The notes: generated by a model not told the origin, from the sequence alone. A stretch of 35,425 nucleotides of DNA from Candidatus Thorarchaeota archaeon (GCA_013388835.1 JACAEL010000021.1:1-35425), one strand, 5' to 3'; shown: positions 22,854 through 30,957, counted from the first letter of the stretch. Program-made: numbers and translations.

Positions 22854-24542
22854 CTATGGTGGGGTAATCTTGGTGATTACTAGCTCCTCCTTTCTCAACT
22901 CCATCTCCCCGTTCTTGCCCTTGCGGATGACGATGTTGTAATATCCCTTGTCATTGGGGTCTGCATCCGTTCGGAAGTGGGCTCCTCTGCTGCCTTTTCG
23001 CATATAGGCTGCTTCGGCAACCATCCGTGCTGTTGTCACCATGTGCGAGAACTCTATGGCCTGATGCCAGCCGGGGTTGAAGCGCTTGATTGGCACATCC
23101 ACCTTGATCTTGGGCACGATGTCGCGTTCAATCTCTCTGAGACGCTTCACAGCGTAAGCCAAGTCAGCCTCATTGCGGAAGATCTGCACCTTCTCCCACA
23201 TCAGGTTCTGAAGCTCCTCTCGAGCGTCCGCAGGAGTAACGCCCTCCTTGCGTGCGAGCATTGCTTCGAGGCGTTCGAACTCATTGGTAATCTCTTCGCG
23301 ATTGACACCCGCCATCTGATGACTCTTGGCAAACTCTGCTGCACTCAGACCAGCCAGCGCGCCAAACACCTGTGTGTCCGCCAGGGCGTTGCCTCCAAGC
23401 CTATTGCCGCCATGGACTCCACCTGTGCACTCTCCCGCAGCAAAGAGACCGGGTATGTTGGTAGCCGCATGTGTGTCGATCTTGACTCCACCCATGAAGT
23501 GATGCGCTGTGGGGGCCACCTCCATCGGCTCATCACGGATATCGACATCAGCATCCTCGAACTGCTCAAGCATACTCTCAAGTCTGAACTCGATTATCCA
23601 CTTTGGAAGGTGTGCCACACTAAGATGTACACCTCCATGTTCTGTCCCATGTCCCTGAAGAACCTCAGTCATGATTGCCCTGGTGACTTGGTCACGACCT
23701 GCAAGCTCCATGACATCGGGATGGTACTTGTACATGAATCTGTCACCTTCTGTGTTCAGTAGGATGCCACCCTCTCCACGGACTGCCTCTGTTACAAGCT
23801 TGCCAACTGCAGAAGGAGGCCAGACCATCCCGGTCGGATGAAACTGAACGTGCTCCATGTCAACCAACTCACAACCGGCCTCATAGGCCATTGCATAACC
23901 ATCTCCAACATCAAGCTGAGCGTTGCTGGTGACCTTGTAGATTCGACCCGCCCCACCGGTGGCCAAGACCACGGCCTTGGCGCGGAACACCACGTAGTCA
24001 CCATACTTGAGGTCGATTGCACAGACACCTGCAATACGTCCATCGTGAAGCAAAAGCTTCGTTGCAAAGTACTCGTCGAACACACGCACGGATGTCTTCC
24101 GGATTGCCTCGGTCAGTGTTACCATTATCTCAGAACCAGTTCGATCTGAGGCATAGGCGGTCCTCCTGTAGGTCTGCTTGCCGAAAGGTCGCTGAGCAAT
24201 CTTGCCATCGGGTGTCCTGTCGAAGACGGCGCCCATTTCTTCAAGGTCATATATCCTATCGGGAGCGTCGCGAACGAGAATCTCGACAAGCTGTTGGTTG
24301 TTAAGGTAGTTACCACCTGTGATTGTGTCCTTGAAGTGAACCTCGGGCGTGTCGGCCGGATCAACATTACCAATAGCAACATTGTACCCGCCCTCGGCCA
24401 TGGCCGTGTGGGCCTTGCCAAGGAGCTCTTTGCTAATCATGATGACATCCAAGTTGTGCTTTGATGCTTCGTACGCAGCCCGGCAACCCGCGCCGCCAGC
24501 ACCCACAACGAGAACGTCGCATGCAATCGTCTTGTATTCCAA
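22854..24542 (-). CDS. tfrA: Fumarate reductase/succinate dehydrogenase flavoprotein, TfrA-type
   Basis: A 562-residue FAD subunit that would reduce fumarate to succinate or do the reverse. Near the N-terminus is the FAD-binding VVGAGGAGCRAAYEAS. HTAMAEGGYNVAIG matches the covalent-FAD histidine loop, FHPTGM and the RGEGGILLN segment follow, and TAHHFMGGVKI, GECTGGVHGGNRLGGNAL and the C-terminal succinate dehydrogenase-type domain complete the fold. The TTG at 24542 is chosen because GGAGG lies 7 nt upstream and the TATA box at 24598-24606 predicts a transcription start near 24576. A 597-codon reading from 24647 would begin upstream of that promoter. It forms an operon with tfrB. Confidence 0.94.
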   Translation of the reverse strand: MEYKTIACDVLVVGAGGAGCRAAYEASKHNLDVIMISKELLGKAHTAMAEGGYNVAIGNVDPADTPEVHFKDTITGGNYLNNQQLVEILVRDAPDRIYDLEEMGAVFDRTPDGKIAQRPFGKQTYRRTAYASDRTGSEIMVTLTEAIRKTSVRVFDEYFATKLLLHDGRIAGVCAIDLKYGDYVVFRAKAVVLATGGAGRIYKVTSNAQLDVGDGYAMAYEAGCELVDMEHVQFHPTGMVWPPSAVGKLVTEAVRGEGGILLNTEGDRFMYKYHPDVMELAGRDQVTRAIMTEVLQGHGTEHGGVHLSVAHLPKWIIEFRLESMLEQFEDADVDIRDEPMEVAPTAHHFMGGVKIDTHAATNIPGLFAAGECTGGVHGGNRLGGNALADTQVFGALAGLSAAEFAKSHQMAGVNREEITNEFERLEAMLARKEGVTPADAREELQNLMWEKVQIFRNEADLAYAVKRLREIERDIVPKIKVDVPIKRFNPGWHQAIEFSHMVTTARMVAEAAYMRKGSRGAHFRTDADPNDKGYYNIVIRKGKNGEMELRKEELVITKITPP

Positions 24543-24597
24543 AAGCAATCCTCCATGGTGCTCTTGCTTACTATCGCAGTCTGCCCAGAATGAGTCC

Positions 24598-24606
24598 GGT
24601 TTAAAG
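24598..24606 (-). promoter_or_regulatory. TATA element for tfrAB
   Basis: CTTTAAACC on the - strand lies about 60 nt before the TTG start. It predicts a leader of about 35 nt containing GGAGG. Confidence 0.5.
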
Positions 24607-24658
24607 TTGTTACTATAGTACTGCGAACAAGAGGTCACTGACGGCATTGAAAGACAAA

Positions 24659-24667
24659 CCTATATGG
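24659..24667 (+). promoter_or_regulatory. TATA element for the 26-residue membrane protein
   Basis: CCTATATGG is centred 35 nt upstream of the ATG at 24698 and would leave a leader of under 10 nt. Confidence 0.45.
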
Positions 24668-24697
24668 AAATTGAAGGTACAATTCACAGTGGGAAAA

Positions 24698-24778
24698 ATG
24701 AGTTTCACGTTAGAGAATGCACTGATGACCATCGCGCTGATGGTCTTGCTGGTCATAGTCCTCTATGGACTCATCTAA
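24698..24778 (+). CDS. 26-residue single-pass membrane microprotein
   Basis: A short complete frame from ATG to TAA encodes a 26-residue peptide. Only the first six residues (MSFTLE) are polar. Residues 7-26 form one continuous hydrophobic helix ending YGLI. It has its own TATA element, it is followed by a hairpin at 24810-24827, and it occupies the gap between the fumarase and fumarate reductase genes on the opposite strand. These three points favour a real gene over a chance frame. A membrane anchor or small regulatory subunit for the neighbouring complex, which lacks an SdhC/D-type anchor here, is a speculation. No family is recognised. Confidence 0.5.
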   Translation: MSFTLENALMTIALMVLLVIVLYGLI

Positions 24779-24809
24779 TGAATGCTGACAGGATATAGTG
24801 GTGCACTGA

Positions 24810-24827
24810 GGCTGCGGGAGAGCAGCC
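24810..24827. terminator. Hairpin between convergent genes
   Basis: GGCTGC and GCAGCC form a perfect 6-bp stem with a 6-nt loop. It lies 32 nt after the microprotein stop and 8 nt beyond the fumarase beta stop, so it could end either transcript. No T-tract follows. Confidence 0.35.
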
Positions 24828-24834
24828 GGTATGT

Positions 24835-25443
24835 TCATTCCTTCACGCCAATCCTTGAATAGACATCGGCCTTTCGTGCTTGAACCTGTCTGCTAATGTC
24901 ATCATGGAGACTCCTGCCGTGAGAGTCCATTGTGACGAGAAGTGGACCGAACTCCTCAGCGGTGATGACCCAAAGAGCCTCCGGCATTCCCAAGTCCTGC
25001 CACTCATAGGCACGGACTTCCTTCAACCCCTTTGCAGCCAATGCACCACAGCCTCCAGTATAGCTGCAGTAGACAGCACCCACTTCCTTGAGAGCCGCAA
25101 GCGTCTTGGGGCCCATGCCACCCTTTCCCACTATTATCCGGGCCTTGTACTTCCGAAGGAACTCGTCCTCGAAGAGCTCTATTCTGGCGCTGGTGGTAGG
25201 TCCAGCAGATACAATCTGCCATTTCCCGTCCTTCTTCATGGCGACGGGACCCACATGATACACCACGCTGCCACTGAAGTCAACAGGCGGGCGCTCATTC
25301 CGTTCAAACATCTCTAGTGCACGCTTGTGGGCCTCATCACGAGCAGTATAGACGTGTTCTCCACTGACATACACAACGTCACCCACATTGAGCTTTCTTG
25401 CGTCAGATTCTGAAATCGGTGTCCTTAGATGATACTCAGCCAT
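24835..25443 (-). CDS. fumB: Class I fumarate hydratase, beta subunit
   Basis: A 202-residue beta subunit (C-terminal half) of the two-subunit Fe-S fumarase, which interconverts malate and fumarate. Visible family motifs are LNVGDVVYVSGEHVYTARDEAHKR (about 18-41), VGPVAMKKDG, the GPTTSARIE substrate loop (about 81-89), GKGGMGPKTLAALKEVGAVY and YTGGCGALAAKG. In the family this half binds substrate while the alpha half holds the cluster. The ATG lies 1 nt beyond the alpha-subunit stop, so the two are co-translated. A homologous pair is L-tartrate dehydratase, but the fumarate reductase next door favours fumarase. Confidence 0.93.
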   Translation of the reverse strand: MAEYHLRTPISESDARKLNVGDVVYVSGEHVYTARDEAHKRALEMFERNERPPVDFSGSVVYHVGPVAMKKDGKWQIVSAGPTTSARIELFEDEFLRKYKARIIVGKGGMGPKTLAALKEVGAVYCSYTGGCGALAAKGLKEVRAYEWQDLGMPEALWVITAEEFGPLLVTMDSHGRSLHDDISRQVQARKADVYSRIGVKE

Positions 25444-25444
25444 A

Positions 25445-26332
25445 TCACTTTCCTCCTATGGGGTGAGTCAGGTATTTGACATCCAAGCCCTTTGAAATCA
25501 CGGCAGTACTGCGCCGAGCTGCCCAACACTGAACAGCAACCCCAACTGGTAAGCTTGCCGGATGCCGCATTGCATAGTCTAACTTCACACCGAGAACCGT
25601 GGTCTTCCCACCAAGACCCATGGGACCGATGCCTGTAGCGTTTAGGGCTTCCATGATTTCTCCTTCAATCTTAGCCACTTCAGGGTCTGGATGATGGTCA
25701 TCAAGGGGACGGAGCAACTGCTGTTTAGCAATCTTGATCGATATGTCCGCACCGCCGCCTATCCCAATCCCTATGATGTTCGGCGAACAGGCCTCACCCA
25801 TGTATCGCATTGCGTTGTCCACGACCAGCTTCTTGACTCCTGCAAGACCCACACCGGGCTTCAGCATTCCTACAATGCTGGCATTCTCACTCCCTCCACC
25901 CTTCGGAAACACCGTAATCTCAACAGAGTCGCCCTTCACTATCTCCCAGTTGATCCACGGTATCTTCTCGCCTGTATTGTCACCGGTGTTGCCACCCTTT
26001 ATGGGGTTGACTGCATTGGGTCTGAGGGGGATACTCGCAGTGGCATCCTTGGTGGCCTTGATTAGAGCGTCCCGAATCTCTCCTATGAAGGGGAACCTGT
26101 CACCGACTTTCACATAGAAGATGATAATACCCGTGTCTTGGCACATCGGAACCCCCTCCGCTGCAAGCTCCAAGTTCGTGAGAATGGCCGAGAGCTGGGT
26201 CTTGGCAGTCGTGTCGGTCTCGAGACTGTGTGCCTTCTTGAGTGCTGCTTCCACGTCCGGAGGTAGTTTGGTGGCGGCCATCGTGAGAAGGCGTAGTGCA
26301 GTGTCATGAATGACTTGAGCTGGGTCCTTCAT
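25445..26332 (-). CDS. fumA: Class I fumarate hydratase, alpha subunit
   Basis: A 295-residue alpha subunit carrying the oxygen-sensitive 4Fe-4S cluster of class I fumarase. The three cluster cysteines expected for the family are visible: C64 in PMCQDTG, C182 in EACSPN and C269 in VQCWA. NPIKGGNTGDNTGEKIP and FPKGGGSENAS are substrate-pocket motifs, and GIGIGGGADI and GPMGLGGKTT complete the signature. It is the first gene of the fumA-fumB pair. With TfrAB it would form the malate to fumarate to succinate arm of a reductive, incomplete TCA pathway. Confidence 0.94.
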   Translation of the reverse strand: MKDPAQVIHDTALRLLTMAATKLPPDVEAALKKAHSLETDTTAKTQLSAILTNLELAAEGVPMCQDTGIIIFYVKVGDRFPFIGEIRDALIKATKDATASIPLRPNAVNPIKGGNTGDNTGEKIPWINWEIVKGDSVEITVFPKGGGSENASIVGMLKPGVGLAGVKKLVVDNAMRYMGEACSPNIIGIGIGGGADISIKIAKQQLLRPLDDHHPDPEVAKIEGEIMEALNATGIGPMGLGGKTTVLGVKLDYAMRHPASLPVGVAVQCWAARRSTAVISKGLDVKYLTHPIGGK

Positions 26333-26444
26333 CGTGACATCATCTTGCGGATTCTATGGTGCGGGACTAGAAGCCCCACAGACGCCGACCCGAACACGAC
26401 TTGCACCTAATCTATGTTGCTATTCAGAGACTGCTTTCGAGGAG

Positions 26445-26453
26445 TCTTTATGG
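26445..26453 (+). promoter_or_regulatory. TATA element for the prepilin peptidase gene
   Basis: TCTTTATGG is centred about 54 nt before the TTG start and gives a leader of about 27 nt that includes GGAGG at 26491-26495. Nothing else is apparent in the 170-bp gap around it. Confidence 0.4.
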
Positions 26454-26502
26454 TCAGAATGTGTATGCCACAGTGGACAAAGATTAGGCAGGAGGCCGCA
26501 AA

Positions 26503-27003
26503 TTGGCACTCATTGTTACACCTAGCAGCGCACTCTCGTTCTTGGCCGCGTGTGCACTGCTCACAGTCTGCAGCGTCACAGACCTCAGGCAGCGGGTTGT
26601 TCCAAACAGAATTGTGGCTTTGGGAGCAATATCAGGCATCATACTTGTATCAGCAACAGGACATCTGATGTCAGAGGTCGAGTTGCACATTGTGGCTATA
26701 CTTATGGTCAGCCCAGTTCTGTATCTACTCTGGAGAATTGGAACCATAGGCGGTGGGGATCTCAAGATGATTACTGTGATTACAATCGTGAGCCCGGGAA
26801 TCGAACTGACATCATGGTCGCCTGCTATGGCAGAGGTCATAATGGGCACTCTGCTCCAGATTCTGCTCATGCTGACCATGGCAGAGCTGTACAGCAGATG
26901 GTATCTGCGCACTCATGGAGGCCCAGAACGGAAGGGTAGAACCCCGCTGGTCCCGTTCTTGTTCGCGGCCTACTTGGCTACGCAGCTCCTCGCATTCCTG
27001 TGA
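26503..27003 (+). CDS. Prepilin/prearchaellin peptidase, A24 family
   Basis: A 166-residue membrane aspartyl protease that removes the signal peptide of type IV pilin-like proteins, such as archaellins and adhesive pilins. The two catalytic aspartates are D27 in SVTDLRQRVVPN and D86 in the GGGD motif. About five hydrophobic segments are visible (6-24, 37-53, 62-79, 88-103, 108-127), with one more at the C-terminus. It has the short archaeal architecture without the methyltransferase domain. The TTG start has GGAGG 7 nt upstream. No pilin gene is adjacent, so the substrate is unknown. Confidence 0.88.
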   Translation: MALIVTPSSALSFLAACALLTVCSVTDLRQRVVPNRIVALGAISGIILVSATGHLMSEVELHIVAILMVSPVLYLLWRIGTIGGGDLKMITVITIVSPGIELTSWSPAMAEVIMGTLLQILLMLTMAELYSRWYLRTHGGPERKGRTPLVPFLFAAYLATQLLAFL

Positions 27004-27017
27004 ACCTCGGAAACCGG

Positions 27018-27740
27018 TCACTCATCTCCAGTTGTCACTCTTATGCCGTGTTCACCTATCTCGAAGTGGTGACGCTTCATACTGTGACTTGTGTGACGCA
27101 TCTTCCACACAACAAGACTTCTCTCAAGGCACCCGTTGTTCTCCGTTAGACACAGCGTGATCAGCCCTTGGGAAACAAACTGCTCAACGCCTGCGCGACT
27201 CTGACACTCACCGTTGGTCTCGCCAAGAACAAGTGACGTGACCTTCAACTGATTCATGAGCGCTCCAATTCGGAACATCTCACTCCTCAATTCCACAGGG
27301 TCGCCTGAACGAATGAGGCCCGACAGACTGTCAATGACAAGACGCTTGGCTTTGCACTCCTCGATTGCTCGGTAGATCTCCTCGATAAAGGTGGGCACGT
27401 CAAAGCCGCGCCGGAGAGCATACTTCTCGGAAGTCGGAAGACCAGCTCTGCTTGATGCGGCATCAACTATTGCTAGCTTTCCCTGCTTCTCGATACTGCA
27501 GAGGTCCCAGCCAAACTGGGCAGCAATGGACCTCAGCTCGTCAGGGCGTGTTTCAAGGGTTGCAAGCACACCGGGTTCGTTGTATGCGCTGGCGCCGCTA
27601 TATAGGAACTGGAGACCAAGTATTGTCTTGCCTGTACCAGTGGTACCAGATACCAAGACGGTGTTGCCCTCTATTATGCCTCCACCCACCAGATCGTCAA
27701 GTCCAGGGACGCCAGTCCTCACTCGTCTCATTTCACTCAT
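27018..27740 (-). CDS. KaiC/RadA-like RecA-superfamily ATPase
   Basis: A 240-residue single-domain KaiC-like ATPase. The N-terminus VRTGVPGLDDLVGGGI is the usual family opening. Walker A is GTTGTGKT (about residues 32-39), and Walker B ends in RLVIDSLSGL (about 133-142). The catalytic glutamate region follows YNEPGVLATLE. Such proteins are common in archaea as signalling or regulatory ATPases and often bind partners encoded next door. Here the gene overlaps the stop of an Lrp/AsnC regulator gene by 4 nt (ATGA), so the two are co-translated. The process regulated cannot be told. Confidence 0.88.
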   Translation of the reverse strand: MSEMRRVRTGVPGLDDLVGGGIIEGNTVLVSGTTGTGKTILGLQFLYSGASAYNEPGVLATLETRPDELRSIAAQFGWDLCSIEKQGKLAIVDAASSRAGLPTSEKYALRRGFDVPTFIEEIYRAIEECKAKRLVIDSLSGLIRSGDPVELRSEMFRIGALMNQLKVTSLVLGETNGECQSRAGVEQFVSQGLITLCLTENNGCLERSLVVWKMRHTSHSMKRHHFEIGEHGIRVTTGDE

Positions 27741-28216
27741 CTCACATCTCTGACGCTGCCACTAATCTCCCAGCCCTTGACAACCTCTGCGATGCCAGTT
27801 ACGGTCACTCCTGTCACATCAGGAGACCTGCGAAGGGCATTGACCCGTTGTTCCAAGTCCTCAGCATCGTTCCCCATCAACAGAGCATGAATCGTCGTGG
27901 GCGCTGCGCCGACAGCGACCCACAGATACTCCTCTTTGGATGCCAGCTCCTGCGCAAACGTGACAGTGCGTTCTCTGCTTATGTCAGGAAGAATGTGACC
28001 ACCAATCGTAATACTGACAAGTGCTGAACTATAATAGCCGAGAGCACTTGGGGCCACTAGAGCTGAAAAACGAGTCACCACACCAGACTCTCGGAGTCGC
28101 CGCGTCCGGAAGTGGATGGTCGTGTCCGGTTGATTCAGCTCCTTTGCAATAGTGGTGAATGCCAGCCTAGCGTCCTTCTGGAGAATACTAATCAGTTTCT
28201 GGTCCAATTCGTCCAC
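27737..28216 (-). CDS. Lrp/AsnC family transcription regulator
   Basis: A 159-residue Lrp/AsnC protein. The N-terminal helix-turn-helix is DELDQKLISILQKDARLAFTTIAKELN with the recognition helix around TTIHFRTRRLRESGVV (residues about 1-50). An effector-type RAM domain follows (YYSSALVSITIGG, EYLWVAVGAAPTTIHALLMG, VTGVTVTGIAEVVKGW). Such regulators respond to amino acids or act as local regulators. It heads the pair with the KaiC-like ATPase. A TATA element on the same strand lies about 50 nt upstream. Confidence 0.92.
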   Translation of the reverse strand: MDELDQKLISILQKDARLAFTTIAKELNQPDTTIHFRTRRLRESGVVTRFSALVAPSALGYYSSALVSITIGGHILPDISRERTVTFAQELASKEEYLWVAVGAAPTTIHALLMGNDAEDLEQRVNALRRSPDVTGVTVTGIAEVVKGWEISGSVRDVR

Positions 28217-28261
28217 TGGTCATTCCCCGGTGCGGAGTCAATCATACGCATCTGGCTGCGT

Positions 28262-28270
28262 CTATTAAGG
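28262..28270 (-). promoter_or_regulatory. TATA element for the Lrp-KaiC pair
   Basis: CCTTAATAG on the - strand is centred about 50 nt before the Lrp start. The rest of the 185-bp gap up to the EMC6-like gene shows no clear feature. Confidence 0.4.
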
Positions 28271-28401
28271 ATTGCTGGATTCGCAAGCAGTGGGTCAACA
28301 CTTGTGACAATCACGGCATTCGCCAGTCAACCCCTCACTGAAACGGGCAGTGTTTGAGCAGATGTGGCAGGTATGAGCAAGTGGTTGCGAAATTCGTGGT
28401 G

Positions 28402-28728
28402 CTATACTGTCACAGTGAAGGAATAGATGAGTGTCCAGAGAAGCACCCACAGAAGAAGGTAAGAGGGCAGCGAGTTGACGATTAGCTTCTGTCGTCCGCC
28501 CAGCGCAGCGACGTCCACCTCGACTAGATACACAAGGACATACAGGGAGAGTATATAGACTAGGAGCCCAAATACGAGACCTCTAACACCAACAAAGAAG
28601 GGACTAGTGATACCGCATATCAGACCGGCGACAGTCGCAAAAGACAGCTTGACGTAGAAGTTCTGGTCTTGAGGATTGCCGGACCACCTGCCGAACAGGC
28701 GTTGGAAGATGTTCTTCAGCGTCTGCAT
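28402..28728 (-). CDS. EMC6-like (Rab5-interacting family) membrane protein
   Basis: A 108-residue protein with three hydrophobic segments (about 27-47, 49-69, 87-105). Size, topology and pattern match EMC6, a core subunit of the eukaryotic ER membrane insertase complex. The cytosolic N-terminus leads into KLSFATVAGLICGI, a second helix follows RG, then a basic GGRQK loop, and the end LLLWVLLWTLIY parallels the human EMC6 end FTYVLFWTFLY. In eukaryotes EMC6 pairs with the Oxa1-type subunit EMC3; archaea have Oxa1-type proteins, but none is in this window. The ATG at 28728 is preferred to the GTG at 28755 because the TATA box would start transcription downstream of the GTG. Assignment is by eye from a short sequence. 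Confidence 0.65.
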   Translation of the reverse strand: MQTLKNIFQRLFGRWSGNPQDQNFYVKLSFATVAGLICGITSPFFVGVRGLVFGLLVYILSLYVLVYLVEVDVAALGGRQKLIVNSLPSYLLLWVLLWTLIYSFTVTV

Positions 28729-28768
28729 TGCGTTCACGGGCCTTGCTATCGGCACTCAAGCGACCATG

Positions 28769-28777
28769 TTATAAAAC
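28769..28777. promoter_or_regulatory. Bidirectional TATA element between EMC6-like and NFACT genes
   Basis: TTATAAAAC on + is centred 28 nt before the NFACT ATG, and its complement GTTTTATAA is 45 nt before the EMC6-like ATG. No other TATA-like sequence is seen in the 72-bp gap, so both genes may be driven from it. Confidence 0.5.
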
Positions 28778-28800
28778 AGTCGGTCAGAAGTGACTGTGAA

Positions 28801-30846
28801 ATGAAGGACTCAATGAGCAACATAGACATCAAGATGGTGCTACCAGAGATAGTAGCGGCGGCGCAGGGGGCGTTCATCAAGAATGTCTACCAGTACGGAG
28901 ATGTGTTTGTGCTGAAACTCTATCAACCGGCCGGCGCAACCAGTCAGCTGCTCATTCAACCGGGACGACGCGTGCACCTGACTGTATTCAAGCGAGCAGC
29001 TCCGCGACTACCGGCGAAGTTCGTTACTGTCCTGAGAAAGTACCTCCGTGACAAACGAATACGTTCAGTGTGGCAGCACGACATGGACCGAATCCTTGTC
29101 CTGGATGTCGGTGATGAGAGGGAGTCATACAAGCTTGTGGCCGAGATATTCGGACAGGGCAACCTGCTATTGCTCGATCCTCAAGACACCATATTCATGG
29201 CCAAGCAGTATCGAAGGATGAAAGACAGAGAGGTGGTTCCGAAGGCCAAGTACGAGTTCCCACCTGTAAGAGGAGCGGACATCTTCAACATGGATATGGA
29301 GGCCTTCAGTCAAGTGGTCAAGGACTCGACAGCGAATGTGGTCAGAACTCTGGCAAGTCGCCTCAACTTGGACTCGCTGAGCTGTGAGGAGATATGCACA
29401 CTGGCAGGGGTCAAGTCAACAGAGAAAACAACGGACTTGGGAGCCGATGGCATCGCGCGTCTGAGGCGGGGACTGGAACTGTTCAGCGAGAAGCTGAGGG
29501 CAGGGGTCGTAGGTCCAAGGATTGTCAGGGAAGTCAAAGAGGATGACACTGGCAGCAGCGATGAGAGCGACAATCAGACAGAATCCAGCCCATTAGCGTT
29601 TCTACCATTTGAATTCGAGTTCTATCGAGACTACCCTGCGGACGAGTTTGACTCGTTCAGCAGAGCAATAGATGAGTTCTTTGGCGTTTCGCTTTCAGAA
29701 CTGGAGGATGAGGAGGCCCATGGTGCACTCGATGCAGAGCGTGCACGACTACAGAAGATAATCGACAAGCAGAACGAGAGCATTCAGAGTCTGAAGGCAA
29801 AGGCTGAAGAGAACAGACTGAAAGGCGAGGCCATCTACGCGCACTTCCAGACAGTTCAGGAGATCATTGGGACCATCACCAAGGCTCGGTCGTCAGGTCT
29901 CTCATGGGACCAGATACTGGAGCGAGTGGAGCAGGGAAGGAGAGAGGGCATTGCGGGTGCACTTGCCATTGAACGCATCAGTCCTGCCACTGCGGAGATT
30001 GTCGTGTCGCTTGACGGAGTGGCTGTCGCGCTCGATATCAGAAAGACACCGCAGGAGAATGCGGCAGTGGCGTTTGAAACGGCCAAGAGGTCAGAGGCGA
30101 AGGTGGAAGGTGCTCTGAAACAAATCGAGAAGACGCAGTTGGAACTGGACGAACTCGTCAAGGTGGCTGAAACACCCACTGCAGCGCCACTGCATGTCAA
30201 AATCAGAAAGAAGAAGTGGTATGAGAAGTACAGATGGTTCTTCTCTTCTGAAGGCTACCTCGTCCTTGGTGGGAGAGATGCAAAGAACAACGAGTATCTC
30301 GCCAAGCGACAGATGGGGGCCAATGATGTGTTTCTGCATGCTGCGCTACATGGGGCACCCTATGTGGTGATTAAGGTCCCTGAAACGCCGCCAGGAGAAC
30401 AGACAATCTGGGAGGCAGCGCAGTTTGCAGTGACGTTCTCGAGGGCTTGGCAAGACGGACTTGCTACTGGAGACGCCTACTGGGTCACACCCGAGCAGGT
30501 CAGCTTCACTCCGCCATCGGGAGAATACCTGCCCTCCGGAGCAGTCATGATCTACGGGACCAAGAACTACGTGAGGAGTGTTCCCATCGAATTGGCAGTC
30601 GGAGTGATGCTTGACGGCGAGGATGCAGTACCTGTTTCTGGACCACCTTCAGCCATAGAGGCATACACGGAACACTGGTTACGCGTCGCGCCAGGGACTG
30701 TGAAGAGGGGACAGCTGGCGAAAGATGTGGCGGCGGGTCTTCGAAAGATGGCCCCGAAGGAGGTGGGAGACAAGATTGATCTGATTCCCCAGGAGGATTT
30801 CATGCGCGTATTGCCGTCAGGAGATGGAAGAGTGATGATGGACTAG
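28801..30846 (+). CDS. NFACT family ribosome quality-control protein (Rqc2/NEMF/RqcH)
   Basis: A 681-residue NFACT protein. In other organisms NEMF/Rqc2/RqcH binds stalled large subunits and recruits alanyl-tRNA to tag the nascent chain. NFACT-N covers about 1-230 and has the conserved Asp-Arg pair D96-R97 (HDMDRILVLDV), which matches the tRNA-contacting pair of human NEMF. A helix-hairpin-helix segment follows (RLNLDSLSCEEICTLAGV, about 185-205). Coiled-coil stretches lie at about 314-350 and 424-457. The NFACT-R RNA-binding domain (about 465-570) includes KWYEKYRWFFSSEGYLVLGG, DVFLHAALHGAPYVVIK and YWVTPEQV. The ATG at 28801 sits 28 nt after a TATA box; the ATG at 28813 is an alternative. 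Confidence 0.94.
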   Translation: MKDSMSNIDIKMVLPEIVAAAQGAFIKNVYQYGDVFVLKLYQPAGATSQLLIQPGRRVHLTVFKRAAPRLPAKFVTVLRKYLRDKRIRSVWQHDMDRILVLDVGDERESYKLVAEIFGQGNLLLLDPQDTIFMAKQYRRMKDREVVPKAKYEFPPVRGADIFNMDMEAFSQVVKDSTANVVRTLASRLNLDSLSCEEICTLAGVKSTEKTTDLGADGIARLRRGLELFSEKLRAGVVGPRIVREVKEDDTGSSDESDNQTESSPLAFLPFEFEFYRDYPADEFDSFSRAIDEFFGVSLSELEDEEAHGALDAERARLQKIIDKQNESIQSLKAKAEENRLKGEAIYAHFQTVQEIIGTITKARSSGLSWDQILERVEQGRREGIAGALAIERISPATAEIVVSLDGVAVALDIRKTPQENAAVAFETAKRSEAKVEGALKQIEKTQLELDELVKVAETPTAAPLHVKIRKKKWYEKYRWFFSSEGYLVLGGRDAKNNEYLAKRQMGANDVFLHAALHGAPYVVIKVPETPPGEQTIWEAAQFAVTFSRAWQDGLATGDAYWVTPEQVSFTPPSGEYLPSGAVMIYGTKNYVRSVPIELAVGVMLDGEDAVPVSGPPSAIEAYTEHWLRVAPGTVKRGQLAKDVAAGLRKMAPKEVGDKIDLIPQEDFMRVLPSGDGRVMMD

Positions 30847-30858
30847 TGAGTCACTACA

Positions 30859-30864
30859 TTTTTT
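30859..30864 (+). terminator. T6 tract after the NFACT gene
   Basis: Six consecutive T lie 12 nt past the NFACT stop, typical of archaeal T-rich termination. The same bases (TTTTTTAG) could instead be a promoter element for the next gene. Confidence 0.35.
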
Positions 30865-30957
30865 AGTCCAGCGGACCAGAACCATTAGTGATGAAGCACT
30901 CTGCGTTGTTCATCTGAAGGAGTGTTGGACCAATTCCAGAGGACGGAGATCGATTCA

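Noticed and set aside
24543-24647. 35-codon upstream extension of the tfrA frame
   Set aside because: It would start upstream of the TATA box at 24598-24606; GGAGG 7 nt before the TTG at 24542 marks a better start.
30887-30916. Second C/D-like pair, box C GTGATGA followed by CTGA 19 nt later
   Set aside because: No flanking stem pairs around the boxes, the C-to-D distance is too short for a full sRNA, and no rRNA match for the guide was recognised.
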